Source of the DNA: Priestia megaterium
GTDB taxonomy: Bacteria; Bacillota; Bacilli; Bacillales; Bacillaceae_H
Reading direction: 5' to 3'
Length of the DNA stretch: 64,000 bases
Assembly: GCF_009497655.1 (NCBI RefSeq)
Contig: NZ_CP023317.1
Location: 1,145,501 to 1,209,500, forward strand
This document shows positions 32,966 to 41,672 of the stretch, piece after piece. The notes under the pieces were generated by a model, which saw only the letters and a list, made by a program, of their open reading frames with translations, did no database searches and was not told the origin of the DNA. The position numbers and the translations under genes are program-made. Position 1 is the stretch's first letter; every line of letters begins with the position of its first letter.

Positions 32966-33218
32966 TCTGAGGTAGTGGTTACTGTTTGTAAGTACTATTG
33001 TATTATTAAATAGTGGATACACTAGTAGGGCTTTTATAAAATAAGGGCATAATAACTTGCTTTTATAGTATCGGAAGTTTTGTTTGAAACTTTAAATAGA
33101 GAGGAAAAGGTTTTGAAAAAAGCGCTACGCTAGAGTTGGATTGTATGTTAAAATTAAACTTTGTGAAGTAGCTGTATTACAAGTCAGCGTTCCTTCAACT
33201 AATTAGGAGGTGAGATGA

Positions 33219-33323
33219 ATGGGCACTGATGACCCCATTTCGATGAAGGTTACTGCAAAACAAGATAGGGGCAACAAAGGTGTATATGTTCCTCTCATTT
33301 CAACAAAGGAAAATACTCCTTAA
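33219..33323 (+). CDS. 34-aa leader ORF upstream of corA
   Basis: A short frame with a textbook ribosome binding site (AGGAGG at 33205-33210, 8-base spacer, ATG 33219) encoding a 34-aa, charge-rich, non-hydrophobic peptide (begins MGTDDPISMK, ends STKENTP). It stops 28 bases before the corA start on the same mRNA. The strong site and its lack of membrane or signal features suggest either a regulatory leader peptide or a small cytosolic protein. I do not recognise its family. Confidence 0.55.
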   Translation: MGTDDPISMKVTAKQDRGNKGVYVPLISTKENTP

Positions 33324-33351
33324 TGCCTCAATGATGTGAGGTGAAAAATCA

Positions 33352-34323
33352 ATGATTAAAACATACTTATATGATGATGAAACAAAAGAAATGGTAACGA
33401 ATCTTGATTTAGGAGACGTGCATGAAAAATTGCGCAATCCTGATAATTTGCTGTGGATTGATTTGTATGATGTCCACGGACAAGAGCTTGCTCAAATTGC
33501 TAAATTATTCGATTTTCACCCATTGGCGATTGAAGACTGCTTACACGACAGTCCTCGCGCTAAAATGGATGATTACGAAGATTATAAATTTTTCGTTTTT
33601 CACGCGCTTCGCTATAACGAAGAAAGTGATGACGAGATTACGACGCTTGAGTTAAATGCCTTTGTCGGATCAAATTACGTAGTGACGATTCATAAACATA
33701 AAATGGGCTGGCTTCGCAAAATGGATGCCGTGTGCTCACGCTATCCGAAGTTTATGAACCGCGGCGCCGACTTTTTACTATATGCTTTGATTGATGGCAT
33801 CACGGACGAATACTTTCCGATTTTAGACCGAATTGACATGCGTATTGATGAATTAGAAGATGAGATCTACAACAAAGAAGTCCGCGGAGTGACGGAAGAG
33901 TTCTTAGCCTTAAAAAGAACCATTATCTTAATCCGTCGCGTTATTCTGCCTCAGCGCCGAATTTTCTTAACGGTTAATGGAAAGTGGAAATTCGACATAC
34001 GAGAAGAAAATGTTCCTTTCTACATTGACTTGCTTGACCACTTGGAGCGTATTGTAGACTCTGCTGAAACATTTAGAGACCTCGTAAACAGTGCGCTTGA
34101 TACGTATTATTCTATTACCAATGCAACTTCATCTGAAAAGCTGAATGTCTTAACGCTAATTTCAACGATTATGCTTCCGCTAACGTTCGTAACCGGATTT
34201 TTTGGAATGAACGTACCGATTCCATATCAAAATTCCCACTGGGCTACTGCTGTTATTATCGTTATGTTAATTGTGTTAACGTGGGGAATGTGGAAATACT
34301 TTAAAAACAAACAGCTGTTATAA
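33352..34323 (+). CDS. corA: CorA-family magnesium/divalent cation channel
   Basis: A 323-aa pentameric channel: a large cytoplasmic N-terminal domain (1-260) and two C-terminal membrane helices joined by the signature GMNVP (about residue 285) that forms the pore mouth. The cytoplasmic part has the long alpha-helix region rich in Glu and Arg that senses Mg2+. Start ATG 33352 follows GTGAGGTGAAA. A 34-codon ORF precedes it; no M-box riboswitch was recognised. Confidence 0.93.
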   Translation: MIKTYLYDDETKEMVTNLDLGDVHEKLRNPDNLLWIDLYDVHGQELAQIAKLFDFHPLAIEDCLHDSPRAKMDDYEDYKFFVFHALRYNEESDDEITTLELNAFVGSNYVVTIHKHKMGWLRKMDAVCSRYPKFMNRGADFLLYALIDGITDEYFPILDRIDMRIDELEDEIYNKEVRGVTEEFLALKRTIILIRRVILPQRRIFLTVNGKWKFDIREENVPFYIDLLDHLERIVDSAETFRDLVNSALDTYYSITNATSSEKLNVLTLISTIMLPLTFVTGFFGMNVPIPYQNSHWATAVIIVMLIVLTWGMWKYFKNKQLL

Positions 34324-34324
34324 C

Positions 34325-34360
34325 AAAAAGGCACTTGGCTATAAGCCAAGCGCCTTTTTT
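34325..34360. terminator. Bidirectional terminator between corA and the subtilase
   Basis: AAAAGGC-CTTGGCT/AGCCAAG-GCCTTTTTT hairpin shared by convergent genes. Confidence 0.88.
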
Positions 34361-34362
34361 CT

Positions 34363-37300
34363 TTATTTTGTCACCGTTTTTGTTGTTGCTTTACTCGTAT
34401 TATTTGCTTTGTCTTTTGCTGTTACGCTTAAAACTGTTTTTTCTTTTTGCTTTTTAATTTTTACTGAGTATTGTCCTTTGCTGTTAGCAGCAGCAGAGCC
34501 GATGCTTTTTTTGTTTACTGTTACCGTTACGGTAGCATTTGCTTCTGCTTTACCTGTTACAGCCGTGCTTTTTGTTGTGACAGCATTTACGCTTGGTGCA
34601 GCAGGAGGAGTTTTATCGCTTACTTTTACAGTCGTAGCTTTACTTGTGTTGTTAGCTGCGTCTGCTGCTGTTACGCTGATTGCTGTACCCGCTTTTTGTT
34701 TTTTAATCGTTATGCTGTACTGACCTTTTGCGTTAGCTTTTGCTTTGCCGATTTCTTTGTTGTTCACTTTGGCTACAACAGATGCATTTGCTTCTGCTGT
34801 TCCTTTAATAGCTGTATCCGCGTCGCTGACTGGATTCACTTTAGGTGCATTTGGAGCAATAACGTCACGCACCGTTACTTTTACTTCTTCACTTTCTTGT
34901 TTTTGGCTGTTTGTAGCCGTGATATACAAGACTGTGTTTTCTTTTTGTTTTGGAATCTTCACTTTGAACGCGCCTTTTGCATCAGCTTTTGCCGAAGCAA
35001 TCACTTTTTTAGCGCTGTTTTTAACATTTACCGTAAAATTCGCTTTAGATGTTCCTGTTACGTATTCATCTTTATTCGTCACGGATTTTACCGCTGGTTT
35101 GGCAGGTGCTTTTTGAACAACTGTACGAATGCTTGTGCTTGCTTTTCCGTTTGTGACAACCACTTGTAAAACGGTATCAGCTTTTTGAGCTGGAATGTTC
35201 ACAGAGAACGTATTTTTTGCATCAGCTTTGGCAGTGCCAAGTGTTTTTGAGCCGTTCATTACTTTAACAGTTGAACCGCTTTGAGCTTTACCTGTAACAA
35301 CTTTTTGCGTGCTGACAAATGTATTTACCTGCGCTTGCAGCTGCTGTGCACTTACCGCGCTGTACGCATTTAAACGTCCCCATCCTGATACGTAATCGTA
35401 GCCTGGAGCAGGAGGTTCTGCTGGACTTTCTTCATCATCGTATACAGGAGCATCTTTCTCGTCAAACTTAATATCTTTAGCTGTGTCCGTTAGGCGTTTT
35501 TCAACGTCTTTTGGCTTTAAGCCTGGGTTTTGGGACAGTAATAATCCCGCAACGGCTGCCACGTGAGGTGTTGCCATTGATGTTCCGCTTAAGTAAGTAA
35601 CGTTTCCGTCTGGAACAAGACTTGGAATATCAGAGCCTGGAGCTGTAATATCTAATCCTTTTCCATAGTTTGAGTAGTCAGATACGATATCTAAACGGTT
35701 TGACGCGCCTACTGAAATCGCATAGGCAGATGAAGCAGGGTACGAGAGCTCTTCCATACCGTCGTTTCCGCTTGCTGCTACAACCGTTACGTTATGGTCG
35801 TATGCATATTTTAATGAATATTCAAGCACGCGGCTGTAAGATCCGCCAAGGCTTAAGTTAATAACTTTTGCACCGTGATCAACCGCGTATTTAATACCGT
35901 ACGCAATTTGTTCTGTATCTCCGCTTCCAGATGCGTCTAGAATTTTAACCGGTAAAATTTTAGCGTGAGAATTAATGCCGGCCATTGAATAGTTATTATT
36001 TGCAGAGGCTGCGATAATACCAGCTACGTGAGTTCCGTGTCCGTTGTCGTCAGTTGCATTTGACGAACGATCCACGTAGTTATAGCCTGTCTTTGTATCC
36101 ACTACGCCTTTTAAATCAGCTAGTGATGAATCGACGCCCGTATCGGCAACGGCAATAACCGTATCTTTTAATTTTTGACCGTTTAGTAATTTTTCAAGCG
36201 ATTCATATTGAATATCGGCATGTTGAGTGCCATCATTTTTACCCGTGTTGTTTAATGACCATTGATACGGATATTGTGAATCCATCGAAAGAGCGTGGTA
36301 CTCTTGAACCGGCTCGATAAATTCAGTTTCAGGAAGTGCTTGAATTTGTTTTGCCGTCATTTTACCTTGAGCAGATGACGTGCTGAAGCTTTTTCCATTG
36401 CTGTCATCTAATTGAATAACAAACATATTATCAAAAGAAGCGGCTGATTGTTTCAATGGATTAATAGATTCAATGCTTGCTGATTTTGACTGTGCTTTTG
36501 TTTTAAATGATTTAGCATTTGCACCATCTTTTAATTTAACAATATAGCGAGTTTCAGCTTTTGTTGAAACGCTGTTTGCGCTGACTAATTTAGCTCTTAC
36601 TAATACAGACGATACGTTTAAGTCCGTTACGTCTTTTAATTTTGTCTGCGCTGCTACTTTTTCTAAATCTTTCTTTAAAGCAGTCGGAACAGATTTATAA
36701 GCGATGCTGTATAAATCATTGATTGCTTTTTGATCAGCACTTGTGATCATATATGTGCTTGATGCGCCGTTTTTCGCCACATCTGTAAATAGACCCTTTA
36801 GCTGAACTAAATCTTTGTATACTTGTTCGCGCATTGATTTATCGATAATCATTTTAGAGCTGATAAACGGAGCGGCTTTGTAGTAAAGAGAAGAAAGGTC
36901 TTTTCCGCTTGCTGTTTTTGAAAGCACAGCGTCACGAATTGTACGCAAATCTTTTAAAATACCTTTTCCGTTTTCTTTTTGGCTTGTACTTAATTCAGCC
37001 GGGCATTCTTCTTCCATCATTTGAGAAGGAGGAAGTGAAGCGCCTTCATAGCTGATTGTGTAAGGAACTTCTGTTTTTTCTTCCGGCTGTGGTTCTGGAG
37101 AAGTTGAACCATCTTCCGCATCTTCTTCAATCATGTCGTCTTCGCTTCCATAATACTCAACTTTCACATAATAAGGGCCAGTCCAGGCGATTGGAAAATC
37201 TAGCTGAGCAGGCTCGTCTTTGTAAGAGTATCCCATATAACGGTCAAATGCCACGTTGTTTTTGGCATTTTCAAGACTGGAGTAAACCGTAATGTTTACT

Positions 37301-37551
37301 TCATCATCACTTTGAAGCTTAATTCGGTAGTGTGAAAACTTTGCTACCTCTTGCTTAGAAGGATTAATTTTGTACCAATGCGTTTGTTCTGGTTCTGTAA
37401 ATGTTCCTTTTGCTGCTTTACCAATGCTTAATGTTTTTTCATTAGCAGGAGGATTGCCTGCTGCTTGTGTTTTCAGTAAGCCTAATTGGCTAAAACACAA
37501 GGTGAACATTAAAGCAAAAGCAATAAAACGATAAATTGACCCTTTTTTCAT
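34363..37551 (-). CDS. Large secreted subtilisin-family (S8) protease with C-terminal Ig-like repeats
   Basis: A 1062-aa extracellular protease. Domains in order: signal peptide (1-31, ending TQAAG); a pre-peptidase-like beta domain (about 40-135) and an acidic linker; an inhibitor-type propeptide (about 330-420); the S8 catalytic domain with Asp470 (VIAVADTGVD), His505 (DNGHGTHVAG) and Ser658 (SGTSMATPHVA). Four to five Ig-like repeats of about 80 residues follow (about 735-1062), with recurring SVTAxDxANNTSKATT and KxKGQYSxxIKKQK. No LPxTG anchor or S-layer domain is seen, so it is probably released or held by the repeats. TTTGGAGG precedes the ATG. It is the longest gene here and lies alone. 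Confidence 0.93.
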   Translation of the reverse strand: MKKGSIYRFIAFALMFTLCFSQLGLLKTQAAGNPPANEKTLSIGKAAKGTFTEPEQTHWYKINPSKQEVAKFSHYRIKLQSDDEVNITVYSSLENAKNNVAFDRYMGYSYKDEPAQLDFPIAWTGPYYVKVEYYGSEDDMIEEDAEDGSTSPEPQPEEKTEVPYTISYEGASLPPSQMMEEECPAELSTSQKENGKGILKDLRTIRDAVLSKTASGKDLSSLYYKAAPFISSKMIIDKSMREQVYKDLVQLKGLFTDVAKNGASSTYMITSADQKAINDLYSIAYKSVPTALKKDLEKVAAQTKLKDVTDLNVSSVLVRAKLVSANSVSTKAETRYIVKLKDGANAKSFKTKAQSKSASIESINPLKQSAASFDNMFVIQLDDSNGKSFSTSSAQGKMTAKQIQALPETEFIEPVQEYHALSMDSQYPYQWSLNNTGKNDGTQHADIQYESLEKLLNGQKLKDTVIAVADTGVDSSLADLKGVVDTKTGYNYVDRSSNATDDNGHGTHVAGIIAASANNNYSMAGINSHAKILPVKILDASGSGDTEQIAYGIKYAVDHGAKVINLSLGGSYSRVLEYSLKYAYDHNVTVVAASGNDGMEELSYPASSAYAISVGASNRLDIVSDYSNYGKGLDITAPGSDIPSLVPDGNVTYLSGTSMATPHVAAVAGLLLSQNPGLKPKDVEKRLTDTAKDIKFDEKDAPVYDDEESPAEPPAPGYDYVSGWGRLNAYSAVSAQQLQAQVNTFVSTQKVVTGKAQSGSTVKVMNGSKTLGTAKADAKNTFSVNIPAQKADTVLQVVVTNGKASTSIRTVVQKAPAKPAVKSVTNKDEYVTGTSKANFTVNVKNSAKKVIASAKADAKGAFKVKIPKQKENTVLYITATNSQKQESEEVKVTVRDVIAPNAPKVNPVSDADTAIKGTAEANASVVAKVNNKEIGKAKANAKGQYSITIKKQKAGTAISVTAADAANNTSKATTVKVSDKTPPAAPSVNAVTTKSTAVTGKAEANATVTVTVNKKSIGSAAANSKGQYSVKIKKQKEKTVLSVTAKDKANNTSKATTKTVTK

Positions 37552-37996
37552 GTTAAACCTCCAAAAAAATATAGTAAAAAACAGGAATTACATACCTATT
37601 AAACCATAAAGTTTAAAAATTTGTAAATAATTACTGTTGCTTATTTTAGTATTTTGTCAAGTTATTAATCTCGCATAAAAAATGGTGAGATAAGTCCTAG
37701 TTGCAAAAAGTAGAAAAAATTGGAATAATAAAGATTGAGCCTATTTGTAAGAGGCGAAAGTACGCTGAAAAGGGAAGAAAGGAATGAGAATTATTTTTAA
37801 AAGCAGAATCTGTTGGAGAAAATCTGATCGGTTTCTTTTTACCTGTGTTTATAAAGAAGAAATCGGGCTATATAAATAAAGATTGGAAAAATTTTCAGTC
37901 TAATTAAGTTCATTTGTAGCATATAATACGAGCTGGATTTCTTTTATAATAAACAAAAGCAAAGAAAGAGCAAATGGTGAAAAGGAGTGAAAGAAG
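37552..37996. other. 445-bp intergenic region, divergent promoters
   Basis: A/T-rich gap between the divergent subtilase and SUKH-like genes. TATAAT at 37922-37927 (70 bases before the latter) is the only clear promoter element. No gene, repeat or RNA structure was recognised. Confidence 0.4.
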
Positions 37997-38515
37997 TTGT
38001 CAAATGTGATGCAACGACAGGAAAAACGAATGAAGTTTGATGCCGAACAGCTTGCACCCCTTGATATTGATAAAGAGACAAAGAAGTTGCTAACAGAAAA
38101 AGGATTGCCCAAAGAAGCTTCACCATTTCTAGAGTTCGTTTCATCCAAAGGAAAGCTAACAACATTATGCGAAACATTTGAGTTATCATCTCGCTACCAG
38201 CACTATTGGTTTTTAGGAACAACCGGCGCTGGAGATCCAATTTGTCTTCATCAAAAAAACGGTTCGGTTGTGCTGCTCGATACGTCCAACGATGACTGCG
38301 AGCGTTTCGTGAATACAACTTTTCCGCAGTTTTTAGCATGCTTAGATGTGTTTGAAGAGCTAGTAGAAGAAACGATTCAAGCAAACGGAGAATCTGCATA
38401 CTTAGAGCGACACATTCCTGCTGAGGTGCTGCAGCGATGCAAAAAACGTATGAATGAAATTGATGAAGCTTGCTTAGCCCCTTATTCTTTTTGGTTCAAA
38501 GAACTTTCTTTTTAA
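37997..38515 (+). CDS. SMI1/KNR4 (SUKH)-like protein
   Basis: A 172-aa cytoplasmic protein that resembles the SUKH superfamily: LPKEASPFLEF at about residue 38, YWFLGTTGAGDPICLHQKNG near 70 and VVLLDTSNDDCERFVNTTFP near 93, followed by a helical FLACLDVFEELVEE stretch. SUKH proteins are often immunity proteins to contact-dependent toxins, but no toxin gene lies next to it, so a housekeeping or orphan-immunity role is open. Start TTG 37997 follows AAAGGAGTG at 9 bases; an ATG four codons later has no better site. Confidence 0.6.
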   Translation: MSNVMQRQEKRMKFDAEQLAPLDIDKETKKLLTEKGLPKEASPFLEFVSSKGKLTTLCETFELSSRYQHYWFLGTTGAGDPICLHQKNGSVVLLDTSNDDCERFVNTTFPQFLACLDVFEELVEETIQANGESAYLERHIPAEVLQRCKKRMNEIDEACLAPYSFWFKELSF

Positions 38516-38530
38516 TAATATAGTAGAAAA

Positions 38531-38563
38531 ATAGACATGGCCGTTTTGGTCATGTTTATTTAG
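38531..38563 (+). terminator. Probable terminator after the SUKH-like gene
   Basis: GACATGGCCG...TGGTCATGT imperfect stem followed by T-rich sequence. Confidence 0.55.
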
Positions 38564-38660
38564 TTGTGGCTGCAGGGCTATTAATATAGATAGAATAAAT
38601 AAAAATGATAGTATATAATGGATATAAATTCCTTTTTTTTAGAGAGGGAGGAGAGTGTAA

Positions 38661-38939
38661 ATGATTTCTTTATTTGGATTAATGGGTGCTTTCTTCGTGC
38701 TGCTTTTTGGTGCGTCGCATTTCTTCTATAGAAGAAACTCGCCCGTGCAGTACGGAATTTCACTTAGCAGCATGCTAATAAGCATATTTCTATTTCTATA
38801 TAGCATATTTGGAGTTGGCGGCTTTGAAGGAATGGGTCTTGGTGCTTTAGCGGCTGCTTTGTTTTTGGCGTCGGTTCTGAGCTTGTTCGTCAGCGTTCTT
38901 TTTAATATCATAAATGGACGAGGGAAAGGTGCTGTATAA
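38661..38939 (+). CDS. Small membrane protein of unknown function
   Basis: A 92-aa protein with three hydrophobic segments (about residues 1-19, 31-50 and 58-84) and a short basic turn HFFYRRNSP between the first two. GGGAGGAGAG precedes the ATG. The next gene starts one base after its stop, so they are co-translated. Not recognised; no enzymatic motif is visible. Confidence 0.65.
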   Translation: MISLFGLMGAFFVLLFGASHFFYRRNSPVQYGISLSSMLISIFLFLYSIFGVGGFEGMGLGALAAALFLASVLSLFVSVLFNIINGRGKGAV

Positions 38940-38940
38940 A

Positions 38941-39399
38941 ATGGGAGAGCTAACCTTTAGAGAAGCAGTGCGAGAAGATTTGGATCAAATTGTTGAAATG
39001 CTCGCGGATGATATGCTCGGAAGCAAACGAGAACGCTACGAATTACCGCTTCCAGACTGTTATGTCCAAGCATTTCAGGCAATTGATGCGGATCCAAACA
39101 ATGAACTGATTGTCGCATGTAAAGATAATAAAGTAATAGGTGTTCAACAACTAACCTTTACGCCCCACATTGCACGACAAGGCGGGTGGAGAGCCACGAT
39201 TGAAGGAGTTCGAACCGCTTCGTCACAGCGCGGAAAAGGGGTTGGCTATCAGCTGATTACATGGGCGATTGAACGAGCGAAAGAACGTAATTGTCAGTTA
39301 GTACAATTAACAACGGACAAGGAACGATCGGAGGCTTTGCGTTTCTATCAAAAGCTTGGATTCACAGCTTCTCATGAAGGATTAAAGCTCCATTTGTAA
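38941..39399 (+). CDS. GNAT-family N-acetyltransferase
   Basis: A 152-aa acetyl-CoA-dependent acetyltransferase. The N-terminal LTFREAVREDLDQIVEMLAD, the acetyl-CoA loop SSQRGKGVGYQLITWAIE (about residues 97-114) and the late ALRFYQKLGF are typical. ATG 38941 immediately follows the TAA of the small membrane protein gene and GAAAGGTG lies upstream; the in-frame ATG at 38914 lies inside that gene. The acyl acceptor is unknown. Confidence 0.88.
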   Translation: MGELTFREAVREDLDQIVEMLADDMLGSKRERYELPLPDCYVQAFQAIDADPNNELIVACKDNKVIGVQQLTFTPHIARQGGWRATIEGVRTASSQRGKGVGYQLITWAIERAKERNCQLVQLTTDKERSEALRFYQKLGFTASHEGLKLHL

Positions 39400-39765
39400 T
39401 TCGCTGCTAATGGTTGTATCCCTGTGGTAAGAATTTTTTGATTAAAATGAATTTTTTAGTTTAGTTCAATTGAAACGTGGTATACAGATAGTACAGAGCC
39501 GATAGAAATTTTTCTAAGGCTACTGTGAATGGTAAATACTTAGCTTCATGAAGGGACTGGTTTAGTTTTGGAATACTTAACAGCAACTTCAGCAAACGTA
39601 TTACCTCACATGAAAAGCAGATATTCTGATCTGACAATTGGCACTCTCGTTATGAACCGATATACGTAGCGAAAGGGCCTCACAAGGGCAAATGAACATG
39701 AAATAATTAGCATGATATGAAGGGAAGAACCTGCATCAGTTTTGATGCAGGTTCTTTTTTGTGAG
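39400..39765. other. Intergenic region ending in a strong terminator
   Basis: No gene is supported here. A 19-codon frame at about 39611 lacks a ribosome binding site. The region ends in the hairpin AAGAACCTGCATCA/TGATGCAGGTTCTT with six T (39724-39762). This could end a leaderless or untranslated transcript, but no good promoter was found, so it may simply end the GNAT operon far downstream. Confidence 0.4.
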
Positions 39766-39959
39766 ATGCGGCAAGAAAACTTATACAAAACTTTGGCAGG
39801 AATTTATATGTAAAATCTATAAGTTAAGTATGGTAAATTATTTTAACATTACGGATGAAATCATACATACGATAATTATGAAAGAAGCTAAAAGCCAGCT
39901 AGAACATTACCGCAAAAAAATCTTCAAATGAATGCACTACGAAATTTCTTATAACTTAT

Positions 39960-39988
39960 TTGACACCTAAGGTATAAAAGAGTATACT
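39960..39988 (+). promoter_or_regulatory. Near-perfect sigma-A promoter without a gene
   Basis: TTGACA (39960-39965), exactly 17 bp, TATACT (39983-39988). The nearest plus-strand gene downstream is more than 3 kb away; a terminator lies about 110 bases further on. Confidence 0.85.
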
Positions 39989-39994
39989 TATATT

Positions 39995-40122
39995 AAACAT
40001 AGTAATTATGTCGGATAAGTAGGTTATAGTGCTGTGAACAAGACTTCTACTGATAAAGAGGAGATCTAGTCCAAAACGTACAGTCCGACTTTGATGAGAT
40101 GCTTTCAAGCATCTTTTTTTTT
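39995..40122 (+). ncRNA. Candidate small RNA of about 130 nt
   Basis: Bounded by a near-consensus sigma-A promoter (39960-39988) and an intrinsic terminator AGATGCT-ttca-AGCATCT with a run of nine T (40097-40122). Frames inside are at most 11 codons, and GTCC/AGTCCGACT segments could pair internally. It lies between the GNAT gene and the convergent nag operon end. I do not recognise it as a known RNA family. Confidence 0.5.
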
Positions 40123-40125
40123 GTG

Positions 40126-40150
40126 CAAAAAAACAGCCGCAGGGGCTGTT
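40126..40150 (-). terminator. Terminator of the nag operon (minus strand)
   Basis: On the minus strand AACAGCC-cctgc-GGCTGTT is followed by seven T; it overlaps the stop of the SIS gene. Confidence 0.85.
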
Positions 40151-40874
40151 ATAGGGCAGTAATTCTTCCTTTGTAAGCATCAATCAACCGCTGGTTATGT
40201 TCATCTGAACCTTCCATGTTTCCGCTTAAAAAGACAGGAGGCGTGATGCCGCGGCTGAGCAGTTTTTGTATGGTTTTAGATAGGACATCATTTAGGATAG
40301 CGCCTCCAATTACAGTAGAACCAGAAGCGAAGGAAATGTCTTGCTGATGAAGAAGAACGTCTCCTTTTGGAATATGATTATTAATAACAAGATCCACGAC
40401 ATCATGAAGGTATTTTCCGCTTTTATGTCGCGAAGCCCGGCTCGTGGCATAACAAGGAGAGGTAAGCCCGATAACAAAGGCGCCTTTTTCTTTTGTAATC
40501 AAAGCTACATCAATCGGAACGGGATTTACGCCCGATGTAGAAATGACAATCATGATATCGCCTGGTACGATATCTTCTTTTTCCATAAAGGTGGAGGCAT
40601 AGTCGTTTTTACGCTCTAGCTGTGAAGAGCGCGAAGCTCCTTTATGAAGCATCAGTTCTTCTACAAAAATAGGATGAATCGGTGCAAGCCCTCCAGAACG
40701 GTAAAACACTTCTTCCGTTAAAATATGAGAATGACCGCACCCAAATAAATGAATGAGGTGATGAGAAGCCAATTGCTGTGAGATTTTCTCGGCTGCGGAT
40801 TCTATTGCCTGCTGTTCATGCGTCTCCACTTTAGCAAGCAGTTTTGTTAGTTCCTGTAGATATAAACTAGACAT
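40149..40874 (-). CDS. SIS-domain protein (UPF0309-like sugar-phosphate binding)
   Basis: A 241-aa sugar isomerase (SIS) fold protein. Signature pieces are HLIHLFGCGHSHILTEEVFY near residues 40-59, IVISTSGVNPVPIDVALITK near 108-127 and ASGSTVIGGAILNDVLSKTI near 187-206. These proteins bind phosphosugars such as N-acetylmuramic or glucosamine phosphates. As the last gene of a nagA-nagB-nagR operon it probably handles an amino-sugar phosphate, but its reaction is not defined. It lies 15 bases after nagR with AAGGAG upstream. Confidence 0.82.
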   Translation of the reverse strand: MSSLYLQELTKLLAKVETHEQQAIESAAEKISQQLASHHLIHLFGCGHSHILTEEVFYRSGGLAPIHPIFVEELMLHKGASRSSQLERKNDYASTFMEKEDIVPGDIMIVISTSGVNPVPIDVALITKEKGAFVIGLTSPCYATSRASRHKSGKYLHDVVDLVINNHIPKGDVLLHQQDISFASGSTVIGGAILNDVLSKTIQKLLSRGITPPVFLSGNMEGSDEHNQRLIDAYKGRITAL

Positions 40875-40889
40875 AAAAAAACTCCTTAG

Positions 40890-41615
40890 TTAAGATCGTG
40901 TCATGTTAATCGTAAACTTATAGCGGTCTGCTCGGTACGAAGACTTCACCACTTCAAGCGGCGTGCCGTCTTGCAAATACGTATTTCGTTGAATCAGTAG
41001 AACGGGTGAATATGAGTTGATTCCAAGATGCTTCACTTCGGTTTCAGAAGCTAAAATGGATTCTAACGTTTGATTGGCTTCGCCAATTTTCAGGCCCAAC
41101 TCTTCTTCTATATAGCGGTAAAGAGAGTCGTTAACAATGGATTCTGTTAACCCTTTGACTAAGTTGGCGGATACATATACGCTTTCGAGCGCCATTGGCA
41201 CGTCGTCAGCTAAACGAATACGCTTGATTTCATAAACAGGTGCATGAAGAGAAATGTGCAGCTGTTCGGCAATTTTTTCCGAAGCCGCAATGATTTCAAA
41301 ACTCAGCAATTTACTGCTTGGCACCATTCCGCGCGCTTTCATATCTTCTGTAAAACTCGTTAATCCAACGAGCTGCTGCTCCAGTTTTTTTTCAGATACA
41401 AAGGTGCCGCGGCCTTTTTGACGATATAAATAACCGTCGTTTACTAAATTGTTAATCGCTTGGCGAACGGTCATTCTGCTGATTTCAAATCGTTCTGCAA
41501 ACTCTCGTTCAGAAGGAAGCGAATCATTTGGTTTTAACTCTCCGTTTTCAATTTGTTTTTTCAACTGTTCTTCAATTTGATAATAAATCGGAAGAGGTGA
41601 GCTTTTATCAATCAC
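40890..41615 (-). CDS. nagR: GntR/HutC-family repressor of GlcNAc genes
   Basis: A 241-aa regulator: an N-terminal winged helix (PLPIYYQIEEQLKKQIENGE, SEREFAERFEISRMTVRQAI) and a C-terminal UTRA effector domain (from about residue 85, ending YRADRYKFTINMTRS). The B. subtilis homologue NagR/YvoA represses nag genes and is released by glucosamine-6-phosphate or GlcNAc-6-phosphate. Two matching operators lie between nagA and nagE. It is cotranscribed with nagA and nagB. Confidence 0.92.
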   Translation of the reverse strand: MIDKSSPLPIYYQIEEQLKKQIENGELKPNDSLPSEREFAERFEISRMTVRQAINNLVNDGYLYRQKGRGTFVSEKKLEQQLVGLTSFTEDMKARGMVPSSKLLSFEIIAASEKIAEQLHISLHAPVYEIKRIRLADDVPMALESVYVSANLVKGLTESIVNDSLYRYIEEELGLKIGEANQTLESILASETEVKHLGINSYSPVLLIQRNTYLQDGTPLEVVKSSYRADRYKFTINMTRS

Positions 41616-41672
41616 TTAAGTTCTCTCCTTTATGTAAACCTCCGCATCTAAAAAAGACGAGGAGGCTATAAA

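Noticed and set aside
33000-33350. M-box magnesium riboswitch upstream of corA
   Set aside because: No M-box core sequence or terminator hairpin recognised; the leader is instead occupied by a short ORF with a strong ribosome site.
34471-35169. Long plus-strand frame opposite the subtilase gene (232 codons)
   Set aside because: It is antisense to the Ig-like repeats of the subtilase; Cys/Phe/Tyr-rich, repetitive, with no ribosome site. A shadow of biased codons.
37944-38399. Minus-strand 151-codon frame opposite the SUKH-like gene
   Set aside because: Leu-rich shadow of a well-supported plus-strand gene with a proper start.
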